From: an uncultured Granulosicoccus sp.
GTDB lineage: Bacteria; Pseudomonadota; Gammaproteobacteria; Granulosicoccales; Granulosicoccaceae
Reading direction: 5' to 3'
DNA length: 64,000 nt
Assembly (NCBI GenBank): GCA_947499955.1
Contig: CANMQI010000010.1
Coordinates: 62,001 to 126,000, forward strand
The notes beneath the pieces are model-generated. The model was given only the letters and a program-made list of their open reading frames with translations, had not been told where the DNA came from and ran no database searches. The translations under genes and the position numbers were made by a program. Below are positions 1 to 10,210 of the stretch, in pieces (positions within the stretch are counted from its first letter, which is position 1; every line of letters starts with the position of its first letter).

Positions 1-1
1 G

Positions 2-418
2 CAGAACTACATGCTCATGCGGTTGCTGGCTCCGGATCTCAAGCAGATGGGCCATGGTGCCTTCGTGTCAACAGCCCCTGGCACCTTGACGCTGGAGCTC
101 AGCGAGCTGGAGCACAGCCGTTACACGTCCACCTTCAAGCTGACCTATCGCTTTTCGTGTGACGGGGCACGTGGCCGCAACGAACGGGAACCCGACCTCA
201 GCATTCGCCTGTATCACGATGCCCGGTCCTGCGAGGTCATGAGTGGACTCCTGCCTGAAGGCAGGGTCGAGGTACGCCGTACCCGCGATCTGGAGGAAGG
301 CCGGCAGCTGAATCGCTTTCTGAATCGCTGGCTCAGTTACTGTCTGCGGCAGGGCCACCAGTTTGGTGACCAGGTGGACACGCTGGTGCGGACGCCGGAT
401 TACTGCGCGCAGTACTGA
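2..418 (+). CDS. DUF1249 (YqiB-like) protein, 5' truncated by window edge
   Basis: The frame is already open at base 2, and the residues before the first Met (QNY) fit the family, so the true start lies upstream of the window. The visible 138 residues resemble E. coli YqiB: a Tyr-Thr strand (RYTSTFKLTY), the core 'IRLYHDARSCEV', and a C-terminal 'NRFLNRWLSYCL' segment. YqiB is a small conserved gammaproteobacterial protein of unsettled biochemical role. The last 19 bases overlap the 3' end of the convergent DUF4124 gene. The family call rests on motif recall; no function can be read from the sequence. Confidence 0.8.
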   Translation, partial: QNYMLMRLLAPDLKQMGHGAFVSTAPGTLTLELSELEHSRYTSTFKLTYRFSCDGARGRNEREPDLSIRLYHDARSCEVMSGLLPEGRVEVRRTRDLEEGRQLNRFLNRWLSYCLRQGHQFGDQVDTLVRTPDYCAQY

Positions 419-1005
419 TCGAAGCTTTGCTGGTAGCGGGCCATGTGAACAACCGTATTGTCCATGTCTTCCGGAGTCAGGCGCGACTTCAGACGGTGTT
501 CCAGCGAGGTCACTCTCTTTTTCAGATCCTGACAGCGGCTGCGCTTGAAGTTCGCGGCGCTCATGCTGGCAGCCAGCCGTTCATCTGCCTGCCGGCCTTG
601 CTCTGTGTCCAGGCCGGGTTTGCCGACTGCCAGGGCACTGCTGCTGGGTATCAGGCTGCCACCGTTGTTGGTAGGCACCTGGCGTGAACGGCTGATGGCC
701 GGCGGCAGGTCATCAGCGTTTCCGGGAGCGTACTGAACGCGTGGCAGTGGTTCGGGCGGGCTCACAGGCGAACGCGCAACGCCCGCTGAGTCAGCTTGAC
801 GGGCACTCACAGCAGGGCTGGTGGCGAGCGCAGGCTTCGGAGCGGCCGAGCTGGCCGAGTCCACGCGTTCATAGCTGATGCCGGCACCGGGAGGTTGGGG
901 GGAGAAGGTGATGGACCCATCGGACTCGACCCATTTGTACAAGGGCTGTGCCATAGCCGCGGCGCTGCCGGCCAGGAGAAGCAACAGGCTGATTCGAGGG
1001 ATCAT
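400..1005 (-). CDS. DUF4124 domain-containing exported protein
   Basis: A 201-residue protein with an N-terminal signal peptide (MIPRISLLLLLAGSAAAMA, cleavage after AMA-Q) followed at once by the DUF4124 signature 'LYKWVESDGSITFSPQPP'. DUF4124 domains are common in periplasmic proteins of gammaproteobacteria and usually follow the signal peptide directly, as here. The middle (about residues 45-130) is Ala/Ser/Pro-rich and probably disordered. The C-terminal 60 residues are charged and predicted helical (QDLKKRVTSLEHRLKSRL). The role is unknown. It converges on the YqiB-like gene with a 19-base overlap and is divergent from crcB. Confidence 0.8.
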   Translation of the reverse strand: MIPRISLLLLLAGSAAAMAQPLYKWVESDGSITFSPQPPGAGISYERVDSASSAAPKPALATSPAVSARQADSAGVARSPVSPPEPLPRVQYAPGNADDLPPAISRSRQVPTNNGGSLIPSSSALAVGKPGLDTEQGRQADERLAASMSAANFKRSRCQDLKKRVTSLEHRLKSRLTPEDMDNTVVHMARYQQSFDQYCAQ

Positions 1006-1052
1006 GTTTTGCTGAAATTGCGCTAGAGTTTCATGCTGTCAATGCAAAGTCG

Positions 1053-1448
1053 ATGCCGATGAATCCAGGTATGAATTTCCTTTATGTGGGCTTGGGTGGG
1101 GCCATGGGGGCCTGCCTGCGCTACTCGATCAGCCTGCTCATGGCCAGAGAGCTGCTGCGCTTTCCACTGGCGACTCTGACCGCCAACGTGGTCGGTGCCT
1201 TGCTGGCAGGGATCATTGCTACCTGGTTCTGGAGTCGAGGCCTGTTCGGAACACCATTGCAGCTGCTGCTTGTGGTCGGGTTCCTTGGCGGGTTCACGAC
1301 TTTTTCGACTTTCTCGGTGGAAACATTGAGACTGATGGAGGAAGGGGCTCAGGGGCTTGCACTGCTGAACATGGCGGTCAATCTCTTCGGTTCATTGCTG
1401 GCGGTATTCATCGGCAGTGCCCTGGTCCGGTGGTTGTTTGCCGTGTGA
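1053..1448 (+). CDS. crcB: Fluoride exporter CrcB/Fluc
   Basis: A 131-residue protein with four hydrophobic segments, the size and topology of Fluc channels, which act as dual-topology dimers exporting fluoride across the inner membrane. Family signatures are present: 'GGAMGACLRYSI' near residue 15, 'TLTANVVGALLAG' (conserved Asn in TM2) and 'GFLGGFTTFSTFSVE', whose Phe and Ser/Thr residues line the pore. Met codons at 1053, 1059 and 1071 are all possible starts and none has a strong Shine-Dalgarno; the first is given. I looked for a fluoride riboswitch in the short upstream gap and saw none. Confidence 0.93.
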   Translation: MPMNPGMNFLYVGLGGAMGACLRYSISLLMARELLRFPLATLTANVVGALLAGIIATWFWSRGLFGTPLQLLLVVGFLGGFTTFSTFSVETLRLMEEGAQGLALLNMAVNLFGSLLAVFIGSALVRWLFAV

Positions 1449-1495
1449 CGGGTGTTACCCGCTCAGTTGCACCTCGAGCGCTGCGCCAAAGCGCA

Positions 1496-2912
<1,417 letters not shown>

Positions 2913-2934
2913 CGCCAGACACTGACTGACAGCC

Positions 2935-4884
2935 ATGCAATCATTGCCCAGCCTGCCGCACTATTTGCTTCGCAATGCAGAGCAATATGCTGAACGTGTG
3001 GCCATGCGTCACAAGGATCTGGGTATATGGCATGAATGGACCTGGGACGAGGTCTGCACTCAAGTGCAGGCCTATGCTCTGGGTCTGAAGGAACTGGGCC
3101 TGCAGGAGGGGGACAAGGTTGCAATAATTGGCAACAATCGGCCAAAGCTGTACTGGTCCTTTGCTGCCATTCAGTCCATCGGTGGTGTCCCGGTGCCAAT
3201 GTATGCCGATGCCGTGGCCGAAGAAATGGTCTATGTGCTCGAGCATGCCGGTGTACGCTTTGCCGTGTGTCAGGATCAGGAGCAGGTTGACAAGGTTGTC
3301 TCGGTTCAGGAGCAACTGCCTCTACTGACGCAGATCCTGTACGACGAACCCCGCGGAATGCGCGGCTACGATGAGAGCAGAATCCTGTCGATAGAGGCTG
3401 TTCAGCAACTGGGTCTGAAGTTGCTGGAGCGAGATCGGCATCAGGCGGTGCAATGGCGTACGGGTATCGACAAGCTGGAGACCGATCAGCTGTGCGTGAT
3501 GTTGTACACCTCCGGGACCACCGGGCGACCCAAGGGCGTGATGCTCTCGCATCGAAACCTCATCGTCACGTCCATCAATGCCAATACGTTCGACAACCTG
3601 GGCGTCGATGAGGAAATCATTGCCTATCTGCCTCTGGCCTGGGTCGGTGATCATGTCTTCAGCTATGGTCAGTCGCTGACCGCAGGATACTGCGTCTGCT
3701 GTCCGGAGAGTCTTGACACCATTGCGGCCGATCGCCGCGAAATTGCGCCCAGCTATTTCTTTGCCCCCCCCAGAGTCTTCGAATCGCTGTTGACCTCCAT
3801 CACGGTGGCCATGGAAGATGCCAGTCGTCTCAAGCGGCTCATGTTCGATCATTTCATCCGTGTGGCCCGGCGTTATGGCGAAGATGTGCTCAATGGCAAG
3901 TCACTGCCGCTGACGGCGCGTCTGCACTACGCGCTGGGCGACTTCATGGTCTATGGCCCTCTGAAGAATCGTCTGGGCATGTCCAAGGTGCGCGTGGCCT
4001 ACACCGCCGGGGAAGCGATAGGTCCTGACATTTTCCGTTTCTATCGCTCGCTGGGAATCAATCTCAAGCAACTCTATGGTCAGACCGAGGCCAGTGTCTA
4101 TATCACGGCCCAGCCTGATGGGCAGATCGATGCCGATACCGTCGGTACGCCGTCACTGGACGTTGAAATACGCATCGCCGAGAACGGCGAGGTGCTGTAT
4201 CGCTCGCCGGGTGTCTTCATGGGCTATTACCAGAATGACGAGGCGACAGCGACGACCAAGACGCCGGATGGCTGGGTATTGACCGGTGATGCCGGCTTCA
4301 TCGACGACAAGGGACATCTGCGCATCATCGATCGCGCCAAGGACGTCGGCAAGCTCAATGATGGCAGTCTGTTTCCGCCGAAGTATATCGAGAACAAGCT
4401 GAAATTCTTTCCTGCGGTCAAGGAGGTCGTGGCCTTCGGTGATCAGCGTGACTACGTGGCAGCGTTTGTCAATATCGACTTGACGTCGGTTGCCAACTGG
4501 GCGGAGCGTAACAATATCGTTTACGCCTCCTATCAGGAGCTGGCGGGGCACCCGCAGGTTTACGACATGATCGAATCGCATATCGAAGAGGTCAACCAGG
4601 ACCTGCTGGCGGAGCCACGAGTTGCCGGGGCCTGCATCCGCCGCTTCCTGGTCCTGCACAAGGAGCTGGATGCTGATGATGGCGAGTTGACCCGCACTCA
4701 GAAGGTCCGCCGGAAATTCATCAACGAGCGCTACCAGCCCTTGATTGATGCGCTTTACTCGGATCAGGACAGCCAATTCGTGTCGACAACGGTCGTCTTC
4801 GAGGACGGTCGCAAGGGGACCATCGAAGCGGATGTGCGCCTGTGTACCGTGGGAGCCCGTGCACCACTGGCGCAGGCTTCCTGA
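2935..4884 (+). CDS. Long-chain fatty acyl-CoA synthetase-like (AMP-forming)
   Basis: A 649-residue member of the adenylate-forming superfamily, which activates a carboxylic acid with ATP and CoA. The phosphate-binding loop 'YTSGTTGRPKGVMLSH' is near residue 190, the A5-type motif 'LYGQTEAS' near 382, and 'WVLTGDAGFIDDKGHLRIIDR' follows (A7/A8 region). The N-terminal 'RHKDLGIWHEWTW' and the length fit the long-chain acyl-CoA synthetase branch. It is the first gene of a co-directional block with a Liv-type ABC importer: its TGA is followed immediately by the ATG of the first ATPase gene. I infer that it activates the imported compound or a related acid. Chain-length preference cannot be read from sequence. 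Confidence 0.88.
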   Translation: MQSLPSLPHYLLRNAEQYAERVAMRHKDLGIWHEWTWDEVCTQVQAYALGLKELGLQEGDKVAIIGNNRPKLYWSFAAIQSIGGVPVPMYADAVAEEMVYVLEHAGVRFAVCQDQEQVDKVVSVQEQLPLLTQILYDEPRGMRGYDESRILSIEAVQQLGLKLLERDRHQAVQWRTGIDKLETDQLCVMLYTSGTTGRPKGVMLSHRNLIVTSINANTFDNLGVDEEIIAYLPLAWVGDHVFSYGQSLTAGYCVCCPESLDTIAADRREIAPSYFFAPPRVFESLLTSITVAMEDASRLKRLMFDHFIRVARRYGEDVLNGKSLPLTARLHYALGDFMVYGPLKNRLGMSKVRVAYTAGEAIGPDIFRFYRSLGINLKQLYGQTEASVYITAQPDGQIDADTVGTPSLDVEIRIAENGEVLYRSPGVFMGYYQNDEATATTKTPDGWVLTGDAGFIDDKGHLRIIDRAKDVGKLNDGSLFPPKYIENKLKFFPAVKEVVAFGDQRDYVAAFVNIDLTSVANWAERNNIVYASYQELAGHPQVYDMIESHIEEVNQDLLAEPRVAGACIRRFLVLHKELDADDGELTRTQKVRRKFINERYQPLIDALYSDQDSQFVSTTVVFEDGRKGTIEADVRLCTVGARAPLAQAS

Positions 4885-5769
4885 ATGCCGACCGGCAAGC
4901 AAGTATCGGTCGATCAGTACAGCGGGTCGACAGCCGACCAAGACCGATCTTCCATGGACCTGACAGCGAGCAAGCCCGTGAGCGAAACATCCAGGCAGTA
5001 TACGACCGAGCTGTTGAGTATCGAGAATGTCTCACTGTCATTTGGTGGCGTGCAGGCGGTTACCGATATCTCCTTCAACATCATGGAGGGCGAGGTGCGG
5101 GCCATCATCGGTCCCAATGGAGCCGGCAAGACATCCTTGCTGAACATCATCAACGGCTTCTACCATCCGCAGGAAGGCGTCATCAATTTTCGCGGCAAAC
5201 AGCGTCGCCGCATGAAGCCATATCAGGCTGCGGCCTCCGGTATTGCCAGAACGTTTCAGAACGTGGCCCTGTTCAAGGGCATGAGTACGCTGGACAACAT
5301 CATGTCGGGTCGTTCCCTGAAGATGCATCGCGGCTTTCTGTGGCAGGTCATTCACCTGGGACCGGCTCGCAATGAGGAGATCCAGCATCGCCGACGTGTC
5401 GAGGAAATCATCGACTTTCTGGAAATTGCGCATATCAGGAAGCAACCGGTCGGGCGTCTGCCCTACGGCCTGCAGAAGCGGGTAGAACTGGGTCGCGCCA
5501 TGGCCATGGAACCGGAGTTGCTGCTGCTGGATGAACCCATGGCAGGCATGAACCTGGAAGAAAAGGAAGACATGAGCCGCTTCATCATCGACCTGAATTC
5601 CGAATTCGGCACGACGATCGCGCTGATCGAGCATGACATGGGTGTCGTCATGGATCTGGCTGATCGCGTGGTGGTGCTCGACTACGGCAAGAAGATCGCG
5701 GATGGCACGCCGACGGAAGTCCAGGCCAGTCAGGAAGTGATCGACGCCTACCTGGGAGTGGCTCACTGA
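4885..5769 (+). CDS. Branched-chain amino acid-type ABC transporter ATPase (LivG-like)
   Basis: Cytoplasmic nucleotide-binding subunit of a Liv/HAAT importer. Walker A 'GPNGAGKTS' lies near residue 76, the signature region is 'LPYGLQKRVELGRAMA', Walker B is 'LLLLDEPMAGM', and 'ALIEHDMGVVMDLADRVVVLDYG' (H-loop) follows. The long insertion after Walker A and 'IARTFQNVALFKGMS' are typical of LivG rather than LivF. The ATG at 4885 directly abuts the preceding stop. A second in-frame ATG at 4954 would remove a poorly conserved 23-residue leader and may be the true start. Its stop overlaps the permease ATG (TGATG), indicating translational coupling. Confidence 0.92.
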   Translation: MPTGKQVSVDQYSGSTADQDRSSMDLTASKPVSETSRQYTTELLSIENVSLSFGGVQAVTDISFNIMEGEVRAIIGPNGAGKTSLLNIINGFYHPQEGVINFRGKQRRRMKPYQAAASGIARTFQNVALFKGMSTLDNIMSGRSLKMHRGFLWQVIHLGPARNEEIQHRRRVEEIIDFLEIAHIRKQPVGRLPYGLQKRVELGRAMAMEPELLLLDEPMAGMNLEEKEDMSRFIIDLNSEFGTTIALIEHDMGVVMDLADRVVVLDYGKKIADGTPTEVQASQEVIDAYLGVAH

Positions 5770-6725
5770 TGGAAATGTTGCACAGCATATTCGTCTCCCC
5801 CTTCATTGAAATGGGGGCCTATCCCGATTTTTTCCTGCAGGTCGTCTGGGAAGGATTTGTCGCCGGGGTTCTGTATTCGCTGATCGCGCTCGGCTTCGTA
5901 CTGATCTACAAGGCATCGGGTGTCTTCAATTTTGCCCAGGGCATCATGGTGGTTTTTGCAGCTCTGGCACTGGTGAGTCTGCACGGCATGGGCGTGCCGG
6001 CATGGCTTGCGGTCATCCTGGCCCTGGGAATCATGGGGTTGCTGGCTATCGGCGTCGAACGTCTGGTACTGCGCAAACTGGTCAATCAGCACGATGCCAT
6101 TCTGCTGATGGCAACCATCGGCCTGACACTGGTGCTCAAAGGGGTCGGTCAGTTGCTGTTCGGCGGTGAACCCAAGCCGATGATCACAGAGGAGCTGGGT
6201 CTGCCCACCGGATCCACCGACTGGGAAGTGTTTGATGGCATTGTCATCTTCCAGCATATCGATATCGCAGCCACCGTCGTTGCCTTGCTGATGGTGCTGG
6301 CACTGGCGCTGTTCTTCTCGAAAACACGCATAGGTCGGGCCTTGCGAGCGGTTGCCGATGATCACCAGGCGGCACTGTCAGTGGGTATTTCCCTGCATCA
6401 GATCTGGGCAATTGTCTGGTTCGCCTCCGGCATCGTGGCGCTGGTGACCGGCATCATGTGGGGCGCCCGCTCGGAGGTGTCATTCGCCCTCGAGATCATC
6501 GCCCTGAAAGCCCTGGCCGTATTGATCCTCGGTGGATTCACTTCCATACCGGGTGCGATCGTGGGCGGTCTGATCATCGGTATTGGTGAAAAGCTGTTCG
6601 AGGTCTATTGGGGAGCATTGTTCGGTAGTGGGGTCGAGGCCTGGTTTGCCTATGTGCTGGCGCTGATCTTTCTGCTGTTTCGCCCGCAGGGGCTGTTTGG
6701 CGAGAGGATCATCGAACGTGTGTGA
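5769..6725 (+). CDS. Branched-chain amino acid-type ABC permease (LivH-like)
   Basis: A 318-residue polytopic inner-membrane protein with about eight hydrophobic segments. LivH hallmarks include 'GVLYSLIALGFVLIYKASGVFNFAQG' split over the first helices, 'MLMATIGLTLVLKG'-like TM4 and 'KALAVLILGGFTSIPGAIVGG', the cytoplasmic coupling loop that contacts the ATPase. The ATG overlaps the stop of the LivG-like gene by one base. It should pair with the LivM-like permease that follows; transport specificity depends on the binding protein. Confidence 0.93.
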   Translation: MEMLHSIFVSPFIEMGAYPDFFLQVVWEGFVAGVLYSLIALGFVLIYKASGVFNFAQGIMVVFAALALVSLHGMGVPAWLAVILALGIMGLLAIGVERLVLRKLVNQHDAILLMATIGLTLVLKGVGQLLFGGEPKPMITEELGLPTGSTDWEVFDGIVIFQHIDIAATVVALLMVLALALFFSKTRIGRALRAVADDHQAALSVGISLHQIWAIVWFASGIVALVTGIMWGARSEVSFALEIIALKALAVLILGGFTSIPGAIVGGLIIGIGEKLFEVYWGALFGSGVEAWFAYVLALIFLLFRPQGLFGERIIERV

Positions 6726-6793
6726 CAAGCATCTGCAGAATCGTGACGTCATGAAACCTGAGCGCTTTCGAATGCCAACAGCCGGAGGTGTGC

Positions 6794-7879
6794 ATGTTCT
6801 ATCGTGAGGCAGGTCAGTTCAAGACGAGCTATGCCGCCGATCAGGCCCTGTTACCGATACGGCAGGATCGAATCGGCCTGGGTCTGATCCTGTTGGTGGC
6901 TTTTGTCGCTGTACCACTGCTGGCGAGTGACTTCTTCATCGGCTCCATCATGATCCCGTTTCTGGTCTTCACGCTGGCGGCAGTGGGGCTGAATATCCTG
7001 ACCGGCTACGCCGGGCAGTTGTCGCTGGGCACCGGCGCCTTCATGGGAGTCGGGGCTTACGCCTGTTACAAACTCACCACGTACTTTCCGGACATCAACA
7101 TTCTTTTCATGGTGCTGCTCTCCGGGATCTTCTCGGCCGCAGTCGGTGTCGTGTTCGGTTTGCCGAGTCTGCGCATCAAGGGTCTGTATCTGGCAATCAC
7201 GACGCTGGCCGCACAGTTCTTTCTGGAGTGGTGTTTCATCCGCATAGGCTGGCTGTACAACTACAATGACTCCGGCGCCATCGAAGTGCCGCAGCGCAAG
7301 CTGTTCGACATTGCCATTACCGGTGCGTCAGCCTCACCGACGGTGCGCTACCTGGTCATCGTGTCGCTGGTGGCCCTGATGACGCTGGTGGCCGCCAATG
7401 TCCTGCGCGGTCGCATCGGGCGTAGCTGGATGATGATTCGGGACATGGATATCGCAGCCGAACTGATGGGCGTGCGGCCTCTGTATGCGAAACTGTCAGC
7501 ATTTGCCTTTTCCAGTTATTACTGTGGTGTGGCTGGCGCTCTGATGGTTTTCTTCTGGATTGGCTCAGCCGAAGCCGAGGCCTTTGATATCAATCATTCG
7601 CTGCTGGTGTTGTTCATGGTGATCATCGGTGGCATGGGTTCTCTGCTGGGCTGCTTCATGGGAGCAGCTTTCATCTGGATCCTGCCGATCGCCATTCGCG
7701 CCGTACCGCAAATGCTCGGGCTGGACGTGATTGCCGCCACCACGGAGCATGTCTCCAATATCATCATCGGCGTGTTGATCATCTTTTTCCTCATTGTCGA
7801 ACCGCACGGGCTGGCCAGACTCTGGCAGATCGGCAAGGAAAAACTCAGAACATGGCCGTTTCCCTATTCCAGTAACTGA
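6794..7879 (+). CDS. Branched-chain amino acid-type ABC permease (LivM-like)
   Basis: Second membrane subunit of the importer, 361 residues. LivM features are visible: 'LNILTGYAGQLSLGTGAFMGVGAYA' in two short blocks near residues 60-85, 'LGLPSLRIKGLYLAITTLA'-type motif (GLPSLRIKGLYLAITT), and the coupling loop 'MVIIGGMGSLLGCFMGAAF'. I prefer the ATG at 6794 because GGAGG at 6784-6788 sits five bases upstream; a GTG at 6788 lies inside that Shine-Dalgarno. The 68-base gap after the LivH-like gene is the largest between the two permeases and shows no promoter I can support. Confidence 0.92.
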   Translation: MFYREAGQFKTSYAADQALLPIRQDRIGLGLILLVAFVAVPLLASDFFIGSIMIPFLVFTLAAVGLNILTGYAGQLSLGTGAFMGVGAYACYKLTTYFPDINILFMVLLSGIFSAAVGVVFGLPSLRIKGLYLAITTLAAQFFLEWCFIRIGWLYNYNDSGAIEVPQRKLFDIAITGASASPTVRYLVIVSLVALMTLVAANVLRGRIGRSWMMIRDMDIAAELMGVRPLYAKLSAFAFSSYYCGVAGALMVFFWIGSAEAEAFDINHSLLVLFMVIIGGMGSLLGCFMGAAFIWILPIAIRAVPQMLGLDVIAATTEHVSNIIIGVLIIFFLIVEPHGLARLWQIGKEKLRTWPFPYSSN

Positions 7880-8045
7880 TTTCAATACATCGCGAATCGA
7901 AACGGATATCAAACCCGGAGCACTTCAGCCGTTTTCGATTCATCACGTAGCACCGCAGTATTCACGTCACCACGTAACACGCAAGCTTTCGATAAAACTG
8001 CATCACCACATTGCAGTAGCAGTATTACCACTCAAGGAGAATCGT

Positions 8046-9347
8046 ATGACAACAAGAACACTGATCACGCTGGCCGCAGGCATGCTTGCCGCCAGTAGCT
8101 GGATACCTGTCGCTCAGGCGCAGGATTCCCTGTACGTTCCATCCATGACTTATCGCACCGGCCCGTTTGCCGGTGGCGGTACGCCGTTTGCCGACGGCTA
8201 TGCCGATTACTTCAATATGCTCAACGAGCGCGACGGCGGTATCAATGGAGTGCGCATCGTGGTCGATGAGTGCGAGACGGCCTATAACGCCCAAAAGGGG
8301 GTTGAATGCTATGAAGCGACCAAGGACAAGGGCGCTCTGGCCTACAGTCCCTTGTCCACCGGCATCACGCTGGCCCTGGTTCCCAAGGCGCCGGTCGACG
8401 AAATACCCATCTTTTCCATGGGCTATGGCTTGTCAGCGGCCGCCGCCGGCGACAAGTTTCCGTGGACCTTCGTCTATCCGGCATCCTATTGGAGTCAGCT
8501 GTCCTCGATCATCAAGTACATCGATGAAAATGGTGGCGTCGAGGGGCAGAAGATCGGCTTCATCTATCTGGATGCGGCCTACGGCAAGGAGCCCATTCCA
8601 CTGCTGGATCAGCTGGCCGAGACGATGGGATTCGAGGTGGCCAAATTCCCCGTGGGTGTGAAGGAGATGCAGAACCAGTCTTCGCAATGGCTGAATGTGC
8701 GCAAGGAACGACCTGACTGGATGATCATGTGGGGCTGGGGTGCCATGAATCCGACAGCCATCAAGGAGGCGGCCAAGATCCGCTTTCCGCTGGACCGTTT
8801 CATCGGTAACTGGTGGGCAGGTTCGAACAATGATCTGAACGCCGTGGGCGAGGCCGGCAAGGGTTATCTGGCAGCCAATTTTTCCGGTATCGGTCAGGAT
8901 TTCCCGGCCCTGCAGGACGTACTGACACATGTGGTGAAAAAGGGCATGAGCAAGGTGGCCTCGGAAGATGATGTTGGTAATGTTCTCTACAACCGGGGAC
9001 TGTTCAACGCAGTCATTCTGGCCGAAGGCATACGCGTGGCGCAGGACATGACCGGCAAGAAGATCATCACGGGTGCCGACATGCGCGACGGCCTTGAAGG
9101 CATCAACCTGACCGAGGCGCGATTGACCGAACTGGGCTTGCCCGGGTTTACCGGCGAGGTGAAGGGATCCTGTGAAGACCATGAGGGCGGCGGCTCCATC
9201 TTCATTCAGCAGTGGAACGGTTCGAACTGGGAGAAGATTTCAGACCTGATTCCACCCATGAGTGATGTTGTTCGTCCGATGCTGGAAGAGGCGGCCGAGG
9301 CCTATGTCTCTGACAAGCCGAACTGGCAGGCACAGACCTGCGGTTGA
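8046..9347 (+). CDS. ABC transporter periplasmic substrate-binding protein (Liv/HAAT type)
   Basis: A 433-residue exported receptor that should deliver ligand to the LivHM-like permeases. The start at 8046 has a good Shine-Dalgarno (AAGGAG, 8034-8039) and begins a signal peptide (MTTRTLITLAAGMLAASSW ... VAQAQ, cleavage near residue 26). The mature protein opens with the type I periplasmic-binding fold: 'DYFNMLNERDGGINGVRI', a disulfide-type Cys pair around 'DECETAYNAQKGVECYE', and 'GYGLSAAAAGD'. It is longer than amino-acid binders (about 350) and resembles the branch found beside acyl-CoA synthetase genes, so the ligand may not be an amino acid. The 166-base upstream gap could hold a processing site or internal promoter. 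Confidence 0.92.
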   Translation: MTTRTLITLAAGMLAASSWIPVAQAQDSLYVPSMTYRTGPFAGGGTPFADGYADYFNMLNERDGGINGVRIVVDECETAYNAQKGVECYEATKDKGALAYSPLSTGITLALVPKAPVDEIPIFSMGYGLSAAAAGDKFPWTFVYPASYWSQLSSIIKYIDENGGVEGQKIGFIYLDAAYGKEPIPLLDQLAETMGFEVAKFPVGVKEMQNQSSQWLNVRKERPDWMIMWGWGAMNPTAIKEAAKIRFPLDRFIGNWWAGSNNDLNAVGEAGKGYLAANFSGIGQDFPALQDVLTHVVKKGMSKVASEDDVGNVLYNRGLFNAVILAEGIRVAQDMTGKKIITGADMRDGLEGINLTEARLTELGLPGFTGEVKGSCEDHEGGGSIFIQQWNGSNWEKISDLIPPMSDVVRPMLEEAAEAYVSDKPNWQAQTCG

Positions 9348-9382
9348 GCCAGACGCCAGTTACCCAGAGGGAACCTCAGCAC

Positions 9383-10210
9383 ATGCAAGCTTCAAGACCG
9401 GAAGTCAGTGAAAACATCCTGAGTGTGAATAACATCGAGGTCATCTATGATCACGTCATACTCGTGCTCAAGGGCGTTTCACTGCATGTGCCCAAGGGTG
9501 GGATCGTGGCCTTGCTGGGTGCCAATGGCGCCGGCAAGACCACGACTCTGAAAGCCATTTCCAACTTGTTGCAGGCGGAACGTGGCGCGGTGACCAAGGG
9601 CAATATCGAGTTTCGGGGGGAGGAGGTTCAGGACCTGTCTCCCAACGAGCTGGTACGGCGCGGCTGTATTCAGGTCATGGAAGGACGTCACTGTTTCGGT
9701 CATCTGAGTATCCATGAGAACCTGTTGACCGGCGCCTTTACCCGCAAGGATGGGGCTGCGGCAATTCGCAAGGATATGGAAATGGTCTATGACTATTTCC
9801 CACGCCTGCGGGAACGCCGCAGTTCACAGGCGGGCTATACCTCGGGAGGTGAGCAACAGATGTGCGCCATTGGCCGGGCACTGATGTCCCGTCCTGCGAT
9901 GATTCTGCTCGATGAGCCTTCGATGGGGCTGGCACCTCAGCTGGTCGAAGAGATCTTTGATATCGTGCGCCAGCTGAATCAGGATACCGGCGTATCCTTC
10001 CTGCTGGCCGAACAGAACACCAATATTGCGCTCAAGTACGCAACCTACGGGTATATCCTGGAATCCGGTCGGGTCGTACTCGATGGCGACGGTCCAGCCC
10101 TGCGCGAGAATGCCGATGTCAAGGAATTCTATCTGGGCACGGGCGGCGAAGGGCGTCGCAGTTTCCGAGACGTGAAACACTACAAGCGGCGCAAACGATG
10201 GCTGGCTTGA
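9383..10210 (+). CDS. Branched-chain amino acid-type ABC transporter ATPase (LivF-like)
   Basis: Second nucleotide-binding subunit of the importer. It has Walker A 'GANGAGKTTTLKAI', the LivF-type 'VMEGRHCFGHLSIHENLL', signature 'TSGGEQQMCAIGRALMSRP', Walker B 'MILLDEPSMGLAP' and 'LLAEQNTNIALKYATYGYILE'. The ATG at 9383 (275 residues) has an AGAGGG stretch 11 bases upstream. A TTG at 9344, overlapping the binding-protein stop, is an alternative that adds 13 residues. The C-terminus (about 25 residues, Arg/Lys-rich) extends past the usual LivF end and overlaps the next gene by 13 bases. Confidence 0.92.
   Translation: MQASRPEVSENILSVNNIEVIYDHVILVLKGVSLHVPKGGIVALLGANGAGKTTTLKAISNLLQAERGAVTKGNIEFRGEEVQDLSPNELVRRGCIQVMEGRHCFGHLSIHENLLTGAFTRKDGAAAIRKDMEMVYDYFPRLRERRSSQAGYTSGGEQQMCAIGRALMSRPAMILLDEPSMGLAPQLVEEIFDIVRQLNQDTGVSFLLAEQNTNIALKYATYGYILESGRVVLDGDGPALRENADVKEFYLGTGGEGRRSFRDVKHYKRRKRWLA

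Noticed and set aside
1006..1052. Possible fluoride riboswitch upstream of crcB
   Set aside because: The gap is too short and the conserved fluoride aptamer segments were not found.
7794..8045. N-terminal extension of the Liv-type binding protein upstream of 8046
   Set aside because: It overlaps the LivM-like gene, lacks family similarity, and would bury a clear signal peptide that has its own AAGGAG site.
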